A stretch of 32,915 nt of DNA from Ophiosphaerella korrae. Taxonomy: Eukaryota > Ascomycota > Dothideomycetes > Pleosporales > Phaeosphaeriaceae. Position 1 is the first letter of the stretch. Every line of letters begins with the position of its first letter. The position numbers were made by a program, and so were the translations under genes. Of this stretch, positions 10,567-21,115 are shown piece after piece. Where the stretch lies: assembly GCA_028456385.1 (NCBI GenBank), contig JALNQF010000412.1, forward strand, positions 1-32,915, written 5' to 3'. Below the pieces are notes generated by a model. It was not told where the DNA came from and did no database searches. It saw nothing but the letters and a program-made list of their open reading frames with translations.

Positions 10567-10791
10567 TGTTGGGAGTTGAGTAACAGACACTATTGTCGCG
10601 TTACACTGTACACTGTCACCCGTGACACTGTTGTCACGTCACAGTGTGCACTGTTACCTCACGGCTGCCTGCCGAGCAAGGCTCGACAGGCATGTATATA
10701 AACCCCATTTCTTCCCCTTAGAGTAAAACAGATTAATACAGACTTTCTTACACATTTCTTGCGACGATAGGTCCGCGATCGACCCATAACA
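10567..10791 (+). repeat. possible copia-type solo LTR upstream of the M24 gene
   Basis: It begins TGTTGGGAGTTGAGTAACAG and ends ATCGACCCATAACA, i.e. TGTT...AACA ends typical of fungal Ty1/copia LTRs. A TATATAAACCCC box lies at about 10693. No 5-bp target duplication was found. The segment ends 110 bp before the start codon of the M24 peptidase-like gene, so its TATA box may be that gene's promoter. Confidence 0.45.
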
Positions 10792-10901
10792 CCTTTGCCG
10801 TATCAACACGTACTCAGCTCCTTTCGGATCGCACCTATCAAGCCAACTGGAGTGAATACACCTGTTCTCCCTTCCCATCCGCATATCAGGCCTCCATCAC
10901 C

Positions 10902-11588
10902 ATGAACAAAGAGGAACAGGAGCGGGCTGCTTATCTGCTGGACGCACAAACTAAAGCTATCCGGCTTTTTGAGGAGATTGAGCGGGATTTGATTCGCCCA
11001 GGCATTAGCGAGAAGGCTTTGAGCGACAGCATCCACGAACTCGGTACTATGCGCCACGGTGTTCGCACTCATTGGCATAAACGAGTGGTTCGCAGTGGGC
11101 CTAACACACTTCTGTCTTACTCTGAAAACACCCCAGACCGCGTTATTCAATCAGATGACATCTTATTTATCGATTTGGGACCAGTGTTTGAGGCCTGGGA
11201 AGCGGATTTTGGGCGCACTTTCGTACTTGGGGACGATCCAATCAAGAAGAAACTGCGCGACTCACTCGAACCTGTATGGAATGCGGTCAAATCACGTTTC
11301 CAGAGCAATCCGGCTATGACGGGCGAGGAGCTGTATAATATCGCATGCGGCTTGGCCCAGCAGGCGGGATGGGAGTTTGGCGGGCCCATTGCTGGACATC
11401 TAGTTGGCTCCTTTCCACATGAACGTATACCAAAGGACAAGATCACGTTGTACATCACCAAAGGGAGCAACGAACAGATGAGCCGTCTTGATGCTGAGGG
11501 AAAGCGGCGACACTGGATCCTCGAGATTCATCTCGTGGACCGAGCTCGCCAAATTGGTGGGTTTTATGAACAACTTTTGACAATTTAG
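10902..11588 (+). CDS. M24-family metallopeptidase-like protein (creatinase/aminopeptidase fold)
   Basis: A single-exon frame of 228 residues. The pita-bread metallopeptidase signature is present: D91 and D102 in IDLGPVFEAWEADFGRT, His in AGHLVGSFPHE (H166, H173), E208 in HWILEIHLVD and E223 in GFYEQLL. These correspond to the five metal ligands of family M24. The protein is short, lacks the N-terminal domain of classical Xaa-Pro dipeptidases, and resembles the compact bacterial-type members. A hydrolytic role on a small peptide or related substrate is likely but the substrate is unknown. The ATG at 10902 follows ACC, a good fungal context. No signal peptide. There are no stops or frameshifts, unlike almost all sequence around it. 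Confidence 0.85.
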   Translation: MNKEEQERAAYLLDAQTKAIRLFEEIERDLIRPGISEKALSDSIHELGTMRHGVRTHWHKRVVRSGPNTLLSYSENTPDRVIQSDDILFIDLGPVFEAWEADFGRTFVLGDDPIKKKLRDSLEPVWNAVKSRFQSNPAMTGEELYNIACGLAQQAGWEFGGPIAGHLVGSFPHERIPKDKITLYITKGSNEQMSRLDAEGKRRHWILEIHLVDRARQIGGFYEQLLTI

Positions 11589-11604
11589 TAAGATTCTATG
11601 ACGT

Positions 11605-11905
11605 TCACTCATGTAAAAGCGGAATAGAATCTCTTAGAAAAGCAAAGACTTCATGGTTATGCTCTGGAGCCAATCTATACACGCCTTTGTCATCAACCAT
11701 TCCTGCGACTGCAATTGACGGTCCCACAATGTTGCTAATTCTGCGCTGCCATTGTACTCGAGGAGGAAGTGTTCAGAATTTCTTCAGCCCAAGGGTCTTG
11801 GCTGTTGGTATTGGTGGGTTGAGGCGGCGCTTTCTTACCAACGGTCTTGCTTTCCACCTCCTGTCGTATGCTGCGTAGTTGGTTCTGAATGATCTGGAGT
11901 CTTTC
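11605..11905 (-). pseudogene. unrecognised coding fragment cut by LTR debris
   Basis: Minus strand from the LTR boundary at 11905: ERLQIIQNQLRSIRQEVES, a predicted helix, then a Pro/Ser linker (KKAPPQPTNT). A frameshift near 11737 leads to RRISNIVGPSIAVAGM, DDKGVYRLAPEHNHEV and a TGA at 11605-11607. Both halves look protein-coding, but I do not recognise the family. It might be the detached 3' part of the gene at 12071-12907, with which it shares orientation. Confidence 0.4.
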
Positions 11906-12075
11906 TGTCAGATTCGAGATTTGAGATTTGAGTCACTGAGTTCAATAAAAATAGAGTTTTCAAAAAAAAAAAATGGAGTTCTCGATTGAAGAGATAATTT
12001 ATTGTGTCTATCATCTACGTTCTGGCTGCCTCTGATATCCTTCATGAGTTGCTTTGATTACTCTCGTGCCTCAAA
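11906..12075 (-). repeat. truncated LTR, TGTCAGAT family
   Basis: It starts TGTCAGATTCGAGATTTGAG, matching the reverse complement of the 3' end of copy C, then follows the reverse of copies A/E (GTTCTGGCTGCCTCTGATAT, ATGAGTTGCTTTGATTACTC) and stops abruptly after CCTCAAAG at about 12075. A 12-A run lies at 11962-11973. Only about 170 bp remain. Confidence 0.75.
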
Positions 12076-12907
12076 GTGAGAACCGCCTATCATCGGATAC
12101 GTCGCAGCCGGTGGGCGTAGAAAGGAGCCTATTGCCTCGCTCTTTCCATAGTTGCACGTCTGCCGCGTTACAAGACTCGCGTAGGAACATCTCTAGTTTC
12201 TGCTCACTAATGTCACCCCTATCGAGGGAAGTGTCGCGTAAGTCGTCTGCCACTAACCACCAGAATGGAAATCGCGTTATCGTTTCGTTGGACCACGAAT
12301 CGAGGATACCGATATTGCGATAGGACAAGCTGTCCAGCCTCCCAACTAGTAATGGGTGTCTGGGTTCCAACACGGCTGGCGGCATTTGCAGTATGCCCTG
12401 GGACCGGTATGTATTCGATTCCTTGACTGCTGATTCCCGGACATAATTATTCCCGCTTGGTTCCTCGTACTCGTCACTTGTGCGTGCTTCTTGCGCCATC
12501 TCAATCTCCTCCTTCGCTTTGTGTACAACGCACTTAATCACCTTCTGTTTGGTGCTGGAGTCTAACGCAGACTCCCTATCTGCAAAGTACGTAATGCATA
12601 CAGGCTGCTCTGCGAGCCATACGGCGGTCTTACTTATGAATCGCCTTAGGCACGCCTTGTCATCAGGGCCTCTCCTAAACTTCTGTTTGCCGCATCGCAA
12701 TATCAAGTCGGCTATAGCTGGGAAGGTTTCGAGTCGGTTCCTGGCCAACGCTTGTATTGCCCTTATAGCCGTGCTGTCGATACCGAAGCATATCTGGATG
12801 TCCTCGAGGGTCATGCGACCACCTTTGCGGTAACTCTTGTATTCCGTGCCTTTGGTGGTGGTCGGTATTTTCGTTGTCTCGCCTGTAGACATTGTGGTGG
12901 CGCGCAC
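12071..12907 (-). CDS. hypothetical protein
   Basis: An open frame of 278 codons, with a second Met (12892, MSTGETTKIP) as an alternative start. Visible traits: Thr/Lys-rich N-terminus; a mixed helical region with ICFGIDSTAIRAIQALARNR that looks like a small helical DNA- or protein-binding unit; a KAKEEIEMAQEARTSDEYEE charged stretch; a Trp-rich segment (RFPFWWLVADDLRD). No domain is recognised, and there is no signal peptide or membrane segment. The last residues lie at the junction with the truncated LTR at 11906-12075, so the original C-terminus may have been lost. It lies downstream of, and in the same orientation as, the decayed SNF2 helicase. Confidence 0.5.
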   Translation of the reverse strand: MRATTMSTGETTKIPTTTKGTEYKSYRKGGRMTLEDIQICFGIDSTAIRAIQALARNRLETFPAIADLILRCGKQKFRRGPDDKACLRRFISKTAVWLAEQPVCITYFADRESALDSSTKQKVIKCVVHKAKEEIEMAQEARTSDEYEEPSGNNYVRESAVKESNTYRSQGILQMPPAVLEPRHPLLVGRLDSLSYRNIGILDSWSNETITRFPFWWLVADDLRDTSLDRGDISEQKLEMFLRESCNAADVQLWKERGNRLLSTPTGCDVSDDRRFSL

Positions 12908-13675
12908 GAATCGCGAGTAGGTGTGCGGAATAGTTGGAGAGCCGGAGCGGGCGTGTAGCTGTGATGGGAGAGCGCGTACATGGCCGTGGCTAGATTACTG
13001 ATGCGCCATGTACTGTGGATGTGAGAGTGAATGTGGGCTTCTCACTTCTGCCATCCTGTACTATTGTCAGATGTGCGACTGGCCGAGCTGGTAATTCCGG
13101 CGATAGAGCGACTCCAGCGATGGAGCGATGCTAGCGATGGAGCGATTCCGGCGATGGCGCAATCGAGCGATAGATCCAGACTATCACATGCTAACAAGCT
13201 ATCGCGAGAACCACGGTTCAGCACGACACGATGGAAACGGCATGGAGCCGAACCACTCCAACAGAAATACCGGATCTCCACTATCCATGATGGTAGACCT
13301 CAGCGAACTGGGTAGGGATAACTATATAGAGCAGCCGAAAAGGCGTCAGTAGAACAAGACACCACAATCAATTAATTCTATTCAATCCAATTGGTAATTC
13401 TTTTATCGCATTCAATTATCATAGTTGTGTGCACGTCAAATCCGGCACGAAATCTGACAACTATACAGAACTACGGTGAAAGTCACCTCTACGAAGAGTA
13501 TAGCAAGAGTACAGTAATTCTAACCTTCACTAGTATTACATACGCAGTAAAAGAAGTGTAGCTATAATCAGAGTATGTTGTGTGCTTAAGCTAACGTTAT
13601 ATATGCAAATTAGACCACATAGAGTGAAGGTAGCTCATACTTTTCATAGCTATTACTAGGTACTACTTGACTACT
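12908..13675. other. intergenic with a 17-bp tandem repeat
   Basis: Non-coding spacer between the hypothetical gene and the helicase remnant. It holds the minisatellite listed at 13100-13178. The right half (13320-13675) is AT-rich with no readable frame. Confidence 0.5.
13100..13178 (+). repeat. 17-bp minisatellite
   Basis: About 4.7 tandem units of the type GCGATGGAGCGATTCCG, starting at 13100, 13117, 13134, 13151 and 13167, with 1-4 differences per unit. Confidence 0.8.
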
Positions 13676-16600
13676 TTACACGTCTGATGTCGGGGCTTGT
13701 CCTTCGGGCCTAGCCTGGTTCTGCTCAACCAACGACTTGAGTTGTGTAGTCCTCGCGTTCTTAGCAAAATCATCCTTACCCTTGTTCTTCTTATACACCG
13801 CCTCCTCCACAGACGATTGCTCATGTACCAGCCATCTCATGCTTACGGCGTTGTGCCTCTGACCAATTCGGAACCCGCGAAACCCATATTGGACAGCCTC
13901 TGCGTTGATGGTATGCGGCTCGAGGCCCACGAAATGGTGGCATTCTACTAAGTCAATAGACTGGCATATTGCCTTGATGCCAGCAACAAGGATCCAGACT
14001 TTGTCGTCGAGTTTACCCGTAGTTTGATGGACGAACTGGCGAAAGTTCTTGATGTTGAGTTCTTTCTTAGACCCACTGCCAACATACGATATGTGCCCTG
14101 CACCATACTCTTTGCATAGTTTCTGTTGTTACATTAGTACTCTTTCAACAATATAGATTCAGCACACTTATTGCATATACGATCGCCTTGCTTAGGCGAA
14201 CGTTCGTAGCTATGCAGTATTTGTTTTGGTAATCGACTAGCTACCCGCCCAGCCCAAGTCTAGTAGACCTCTCTTGTCGAACGGTCTTCGTGTCAGCCAT
14301 TATGTATGCCATATTCGCTGACCCTTTGCATATCTCGTCAATACATGCATAGATGGGGAGACTAGAATTTTCTCGGCAGAGCCCAAAATAGCCTCGAGCC
14401 TACTGTTGTCTCCGCCTGCGCTATCGCCCCACGAGAGCTCATCATCGAAGATAGGCGCTTGATCTGGGTGGGCCTCTTGGTAGGCGTATATTTCCTCGTA
14501 GATATTTGGGAACGACGCTATGATCTTTGCCTTTTGGTATCCGCGCTTGTCGATCCGGTCTGCGGCGGGAGGGTTGAGCTTTGGACCTCGTTGGCCATCC
14601 TTTCTCCATAGATCAATAGCCTCCCTATGGGCATCCTTGATCCTTGTTTCGATCGAGTTTTCCACCTCCCCCAGCTTATCATGAGCCGTTTTGTCGAATA
14701 TTATCGGAAGGTAGCTAGAGTCCAGTATGCAGCTGAGGAGATTGAGCACTGCACCAGTCGGATCAACACTCGTAGTCGCGTGCTATAAAGTAGAATCCAA
14801 TGAGTTTGGCAAACGTGCTTAGTATTCCCTGCATCTCTGGGTTGGATTGGATTCGCTTCGCTATGGGCCCTTGGCCTCCCTTCTTCGTCGCTGCCGTAGA
14901 GGTATTCCATATATTCATGGCGGTCTTCAAATCTAGTTTCCGAAGCTGATTAATAGCTGGCTCGTCGATTGCGTTCTAGATGTCGTCCTGACGCCGAAGA
15001 GCTTTTACGGCGAATGTTAGAATGGTAGTAATGCCGTTAGCGAGTGCCGAGCCGGTTATAGCAGTGACTGATGGCTAGTATTGAGGGTCGTTGTGCTTGC
15101 GAAACGGTTTGATCACATGGGAGTATGTAATCGTATCTCCTCCTCCCGCCGAATGAATCTCGTCGACGATTACCCGTGACGCGTAGAATGTCTCATGGAC
15201 AAAGGCCACGGTCTTTTTAATACTCGTGTCTCGTCCCTTCGAACGCCGAGCCTTGCGTCAATTCTGGTAGTTCAGTTGGCCATCCTTGACTCCGTAGTGT
15301 GCTTCGACTAGCTCCCTTCGTTCTCTCTGCTCCGCCTGCGTACCTACGTGCGATTTGTACTTGAACTTCGTGTACCCTGGGCACAGGTCAGCATTGATGA
15401 CCTCATAGACGCGAGACTTCCACGATGCGTTGGTGGATACTATGAAGAAGCGCGTGCTTGAGGCCGTGGGCTGAGATGTCGTGGCGCCCTTCGGACTATC
15501 CCATGTACCCTCGCTCAGCCATTGAGTTACACCAGTAGTGTTGACACCATACATGGGGTTGGACCAAGTTGACCTGACCTTCCTCCTGTCGTTCCAGTCT
15601 ACCGCTGGGAGCATCTCATACAAGTCTTTCTTCGTGGTGTCATAGTACAGACCGCTCTCCGCACCACCATACTTATCGCAGAGCGTGCGGCCCTCGCTAT
15701 GTAGAATGAACATCTTTGATTGCCAGGCCTTAGGTACTAACTTAGCAATGCGGCTGCCACCGAATATCATTGCGAACTCGCGGGGCCACGGCTCGACGCC
15801 GGATGCATATGCAGAGAGAAAGGTTGCGCCGATGCGCGGCTCCCGGCCCTTGAACTCGCCCTTACTATCTAGGGCCGGGCGCTGTGTGGGGTGAATCTTG
15901 TTGCCAGTGTACTTCTCGAAGCAGAGGACATAGTTCATGCCCCAGACTACCTGGATTTGTACGGTCTTACCGAGACCCATTGAGTCGGCAAGGATCGCGC
16001 CACGCGTCGGACCGAATACTAGCTGGTGAAGGCGCTCAGAACCGACTACCTGATGGGCCATAAGGCCGAAACCTTTCGCAAAGCCAAAGTCGGACAATAA
16101 GGTAGTATATCGATCCTTGTGTGTAGCTTGCTGCAACAACCTAGTTATTGGAATGCCGAATGTGTCCGAGGCAGCCTCCCAGTCGCGAATTTGAGCAAGC
16201 ATCGCCCGGATACTAGCCTCGTTGACGTTGAGTTCCTTGAACGTCCTATACAAGTTAGTTTAGCACTCTCGATAGTACAGTTCCCTTAAATATCTAGCAG
16301 AGCACCATCAGCACCCTCATTATCCTCCGCGTCTAGTAGTTCTTCGAAGGGGTCCGTGTCTGGTAGCATACCATAGTGGACAGGCGACGTTGGAGCGGAC
16401 GGGATGAATACGACGGAGGGCACTTTCGTTCTAGCAGGTGATCCTTTACGTTTGGGCACTTTTTTCCTCTTTCTTCTCCGCGACCTTCCACACCACCGCC
16501 CTCATTGGTAAGGCAGCCATTCTCTCCCGTATGGCTACTAATGTTGGGGGTTTGTGTGCGTGTCCTTATTATTGCAATGTAAGCAAAGTACTCTCAAAAC

Positions 16601-17508
16601 AGTCCTATTTGGCTCCGACTTACTATGGCAGCGCCTAATGTCACAATAGGGGAATACTGTCACCTCGAAGTGGTCTCCCTTACGGAGACCCCTGCAAAAG
16701 TCATTTGCTGCAGCTGCCAGCTCGTATGCGTTGGTGATGCTTTCGCCCATATAGGACATCGTGATCGTGTTAAGGTCCTCGCCCAAGAACCCGGCGGCAG
16801 AGCGGCAGAACAGCGCGTACTCCACATCTTGAGACGTGATAGCTTTGTCGCGAGGTTCCCAAGCTTCAGGTGAGCATACGTCGCGCACCATGACGCGTCC
16901 AATGTCGTTCCCAGCACTGTCGAGGATCTGATATTCGTGGTTCGCATCGAGTGTATTTGCGGCAGGACTAGAACTGTCGTGTCTAGATCGACTAGGCCAG
17001 ACGTCACGGTGCGGGCAAGTGTTCGTTACGAAGATATAGCCTGGCTGGGAGTGGCGGGAATCGCACTGACACTTCGCTCTTGTTGGAGATGGGCGCAGCC
17101 ATAATATGCAGGGTTATGTCGAATTGCCGAACATGCATCAGTGACAATGCGAACGAATGCGGCGTCAAGAGCTTTTGCCGGCACACGAGTGTTGTTATAG
17201 CCTAACAGATCACTAGTAGCCCAGGCCGAGCTTTGTCGCAGGAGTTGAGTGGCGTCAGTCTTCGTCGAGTGCCAGGCGACTGAGTTGTTATCTAGGAATA
17301 CACCATCCACGAGTGCGTCCCTAGTAATGTGCAGCGCGGTATCTTCGACGAGCTGTTTGTGTTTGTGCGGCTGTTTGCGAAAGCACAAGCACACGTTCTT
17401 GCTGGTCATAGGCTGGGTTCCCTTCTGTGTACCGGAACCAGGGCATAGGCCAAGATAGTCCTCGTGCGAACTAGGCGCGTCGTCGAATGAAATGTCGTCG
17501 TCGCCCAT
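13676..17508 (-). pseudogene. SNF2-family helicase with long unrecognised N-terminal region, decayed
   Basis: Read on the minus strand from ATG 17508. The N-terminal part (MGDDDISFDDAPSS, then CFRKQPHKHK, LRQSSAWATSDLLGYNN, GYIFVTNTCPHRDVW) matches no domain I know. A 59-nt intron at 16565-16623 (GTAAGT...ATAAG) joins it in frame to LVAIRERMAALPMRAVVWK, so this is one gene rather than two. The helicase part shows motif I ILADSMGLGKT (about 15960-15995), motif II DEIH (about 15150), and C-terminal motif VI RGFRIGQR (about 13850), i.e. both RecA lobes of a Swi2/Snf2 ATPase. A second intron ends near 14131. Lesions include stops at 15258, 15075-15077 and 14976-14978 (the last two where Trp is expected) and frameshifts near 17043, 16465, 14780 and 14313. 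It is a dead gene. Confidence 0.8.
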
Positions 17509-17735
17509 GGCTGTGCGAATGGGTAGAACCTAGGGCGCCTTGAAGTGCAGATCGTGTCGCAAAGGGTATAGCTGCTGAGGTAGGAGGCGACCGAACGGTG
17601 CAATTAGGTAGCCAACAAACATACTAGTATACACACGTGCACGACCGCATCAAGACTACAGAGAGGCTACGAAATACTTTGTTTCGTGGGCTGCTGTTGA
17701 TATATCCCTTCTTAGATTCCTCTGTTCTATGCTTA

Positions 17736-18173
17736 TGTCAGATGAGGTGCGTTTGCCAGCGCAACGATTACGAGCTGCTGCCAGAGCTCCAGCATAACGA
17801 TTGCTCGCACTCAACACTGCGCCAAGCTGAGAATCGCAATCTCAACTCAGCTCATAGGTGGAGCTTGCGGGTTGGCTCACTCAGCTGGCTCATGGGCTTC
17901 AGGTGACGTTGGAGATGGGCGATGGCAACTCAACAGCGCCAGCCGGAGAGCTGAGATCTGGACCAACATGACCGTAATCAATACGCCAGCCAACCATGAG
18001 ACTCAAGATAACGGCTCTCCATCATCGAGCCGCAACCGCGCAGAGACAAGTATATAGATTAGAGGTAGAGCAGCAGATAGACAACAGAGCAATTAATCAG
18101 TTCTACTCTTCACTCAATTCGAACTCAGTGACTTAAATCTCACAACTGAAATCTCACATCTCAAAATCTGACA
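17736..18173 (+). repeat. solo LTR, TGTCAGAT family (copy C)
   Basis: 438 bp, TGTCAGATGAGG... to ...AAAATCTGACA. It is very similar to copy B, including the AACTCAACAGCGCCAGCC block and the AGTATATAG box at about 18050. No target duplication (GCTTA versus ATATC), which suggests recombination between copies. Its 3' end abuts the WD40 fragment directly. Confidence 0.85.
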
Positions 18174-18640
18174 ATATCTTAACTATATTATTGTACGACC
18201 CTAACGCTAGCTATGTCTAGTTGTAGGAGAAGGTAACTAAGTAGACGATGCTACTATAGGCCTTAAGCGTCTACAGGTACGCGCTACCTATATGCCATAT
18301 CGTAACTCTATTGTGCGTCCCTAACGCTAGCCGTGTCGAGTCGTGGGAGAAGGCAACTAAGTAGACGAAGCCGCTATCGGCCTCGAGCGTCTGCAAGCAC
18401 GCGCCGCTACTCACATCCCATATCTTGACTGTGTCGTCGCCCAACCCTAACGCCAGCCGTGTCGAGTTATAGGCGGTACTGCTATGGCCCTCAAGTGTCT
18501 GCAGGCACGTGCCGCTGCTCACATCCCATATTTTGACTGTGCAGCTGCACGACATCGACGCCTACTGTGTCGAATCGTAGGAGAAGGCGGGTAAGTTAAC
18601 GTAGCGGTTACGGCTCTCAAGCGCCTGTACCAACAAACAG
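18174..18640 (-). pseudogene. WD40-repeat fragment (NACHT-WD40 / HET-E type)
   Basis: On the minus strand at least three WD40 blades are readable with very similar cores: VKIWDVSSGTCLQTLEGHS, VKIWDVSSGACLQTLEADS and a weaker one (VTIW...). The VAFSHDSTRLALG connector recurs between them. Near-identical blades of this kind are the sensor part of fungal NACHT/NB-ARC-WD40 proteins. In-frame TAG/TAA codons at both ends and the LTR at 18173 leave only this piece; no NTPase domain is present in the window. A former sensor gene is inferred. Confidence 0.75.
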
Positions 18641-19129
18641 GTCTAATTTATCTCTTATAGATAAACTAGCTTTATTGTAATGTAGTTTAGTTCTTCTTCG
18701 TTAAAAATACCCCTTATCTTGCTGCGAGCTGTTAGATTTGATAGTTACTAATTGATAATGTAAACCAGATTAAGAATCGAGTTAAGTTAAACTAATTAAT
18801 TGTATTCATTCTAGTATTACTTTCTACTGCTATTTATCCTCTCTGTTAGCGTGCCTTACGTAAGGGGACCAACCAATTTATTGTTTGACCTCAATTCATT
18901 GTACTCCAATATAGTTACCTTTAACTAGCTACACCAAGGTTGTTCGCTTGCGTTCGCAACTCGCTTGCCAACCACGTTAACTCTAAGGAATACGCATGTT
19001 TATAGCATAGGGAAATTGCTTAATAAATATCAGGAATATCTCAAGTAGAGAGGTATGACACGGTAGCGACAGGGTAGATGTTTGCAACGTTGATGTGACC
19101 TAATCTAACTAGACAGCACAGAGTTGCCC
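18641..19129. other. AT-rich non-coding
   Basis: No frame or repeat recognised. The upstream continuation of the WD40 gene is not detectable. Confidence 0.5.
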
Positions 19130-19416
19130 TTATAAAGTTTTGTTAACTCCGTCAAGGAACTTCTTTTTGAGATCTCCTAGATTGGCCTGGCTAGCTTCCT
19201 GAATAGGGTCAACCTCCACAGTGACATATTTCTTGTGGGATCTATTCTTCTTAGCTAAGCCGCTAAGAGTCTTCCTTGTTGCGTTGGAGTTGATCTGTAA
19301 ATTAAGCCGTACTTTCCCACCCACGGTCTCGCCTTTGTCGATACGGATACCAAATTGCCCATCCTTCTTTGTCTGTTGAGGTAGGAAGACTCGGCTTCTA
19401 GCGCCGTCTGTTGAAG
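19130..19416 (-). CDS. hypothetical protein, 3' exon only
   Basis: A clean minus-strand frame reads DGARSRVFLPQQTKKDGQFG, then IRIDKGETVGGKVRLNLQI, a basic stretch (KKNRSHKKY) and a short helical end, with stop TAA at 19130. It starts right after CTCTAACCTTCAACAG (about 19417-19432 on the opposite strand), a good branch point plus acceptor, so it is probably the last exon of a spliced gene. No upstream exon was found. Family unknown. Confidence 0.4.
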
Positions 19417-19432
19417 GTTAGAGAAATCGTTT

Positions 19433-20621
19433 CATAGCAGAAGTACTTCTGCTCCCTTCCTGAAAGAGGTTACAGACAGCTTACTTTAAAGTGTTGGCTA
19501 TGTTAGATTGTGTTTTGCAGTAGTCTAGAAGTTATTCTAGGACATAAAAGCACTGTTTTAATTGTACACTAAAATTAATAACTTGATAGAGAGTAAGCTC
19601 TAGAAATAAACTAATTTGAGAGATATATATGTGGATAAATTGCGACTCTATCGACGATCCAGTGTTGCACCAATTGAACGGGATGTAGTAATGTAAGTGT
19701 AGCTTATATACTAGGTGATATTTAGCTCTTTATACAACTCTTAGGCGCCTGCGCAAGATACTATAGAACGGTACTGTGCTTCAAATTTCATACTCTATTT
19801 CGAAAAGGTATCAAGCTAGGATGTTGAGGTAATGTGCAGCGCCTAGGTGCGGTTGCGGCGAGGTTGAACTTATTCTCGACCCCAAGCTGCAGCGCCCCTC
19901 GACGCAATGCCAGCACGCAGCCTGCTCTATGCCGTCACAATTCCTTACATCCAAGTCGGTCGTACTACAACGATTTACTCCACAGTTTACAACCCAGAGT
20001 GTTATGCCTAGCACACAACAAGCACTGTAAACATTTCCAGCTACTGTAGCGCTGGGTTCGCCTAGAGTGTGGCTGGTTTGATCAGTAAACTGTAGAAGCA
20101 AGCATGCAGCACAGCGGCGCGGTCAGATAAATTTTTGTCTAACAGCCCTCAGACAAATAGCTGGCTTGTACGACGGTCATCAGTGAATTACTTGTCCACG
20201 AGACTGTTAGGTGACTGAGCCGTTAAGTTTAATAGCTATTATTAGCTCCGCAAGGAGCCAATTATTGTCAACTATATAATATTAAATTGAAATTAACCTT
20301 TTCGCGATATTATTGGTTAATATTAGTGCGGCGTAACCTCGTTGCACTAGCAAGGAGTCGATGCTCCGTCCTGGCAGCGTTGTGCCATTTGCCGCCAGCG
20401 CAAAGTGTTCCTCAACGTTCGTGAAAATACTCCTTGGTTAACGGAAGTTTTAGTGGAATGTTTTGTAAGATAGATGCATCGCACGGAGTCGACGTTTTCG
20501 ATGGTAAGAGAAATGTCTTCCTGCCAAGAGCGGGTTCAGGCGAAGTGAGGCCTTTGGCTTGGATTTTTCGCTCCATGCACCACTTCGCCCCTCCACATTG
20601 CCCCTCTAACACACCTAGAAC
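19433..20621. other. mostly non-coding
   Basis: Apart from the doubtful frame at 19811-20101, only AT-rich sequence and a short hairpin (GGCTCC-type arms, about 20249-20263) are seen. Confidence 0.4.
19811..20101 (-). CDS. small cysteine-rich open frame (doubtful)
   Basis: A 96-codon frame with a cluster of Cys (YSACC, VNCGVNRC, VRNCDG, ACWHC, GRCSLG) in 45 residues. No signal peptide at the available Met. It could be one exon of a small secreted Cys-rich protein or chance. No neighbour supports it. Confidence 0.2.
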   Translation of the reverse strand: MLLQFTDQTSHTLGEPSATVAGNVYSACCVLGITLWVVNCGVNRCSTTDLDVRNCDGIEQAACWHCVEGRCSLGSRISSTSPQPHLGAAHYLNILA

Positions 20622-20766
20622 CTTCTCTACGCGCCCATTCTACTCGTCGTTTCTACTCACCCATTCTACGCGCCCATTCTACGCGCCCTCTCTACGCGCC
20701 CTCTCTACACATCTATTCTACACGTCCTCTCTACACGCCCTCTCTACGCGCCCTCTCTACGTGTCT
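20622..20766 (+). repeat. 13-bp minisatellite
   Basis: About 11 imperfect tandem copies of CTCTCTACGCGCC / CATTCTACGCGCC. Differences are mainly G/A or C/T (ACGCG to ACACA). It keeps a frame open by lacking stops, but that frame is not a gene. Confidence 0.85.
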
Positions 20767-21115
20767 CCTCAACGCAGCCCCTACGCGCCGTCTCCACTAC
20801 GCCGCCCCACTCCAGCCATACGCATTCTATACAGCTCGGAAATCTACAAGTTAGCTAGTACTAAACATTACAACTAACGGTTAAGCTAAGCACTAGAAGC
20901 GGACAAACATAAATATGCTCCTCCGTTTATGGTCCCGCCGTAAAGAGCTATATTCACCGCGTCGGACCTCATTTTTCTTCTCTCGCTGGCTACGTACGGG
21001 TAGTTACCATACCAATTCCTCATCTCCAGTATTAAGACAAGAGAACACAATAAAGCATTCTGGAAACAAATCGCAAGGTTAGTTTTGATGCAGCAGATCA
21101 GAACAGTTTAGTCTA
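20767..21115. other. upstream region of the AIM9-like gene
   Basis: Non-coding. Presumed promoter of the phosphotransferase at 21116; no clear TATA box or other motif is assigned. Confidence 0.4.

Noticed and set aside
10285..10590. Minus-strand frame of 101 codons
   Set aside because: No domain, no homologous-looking motif, and it crosses into the LTR-like start at 10567.
20434..20877. Plus-strand frame of 147 codons with repeated STRPF/ALSTR
   Set aside because: Its repeat arises from the 13-bp minisatellite being free of stop codons; the flanks are not protein-like.
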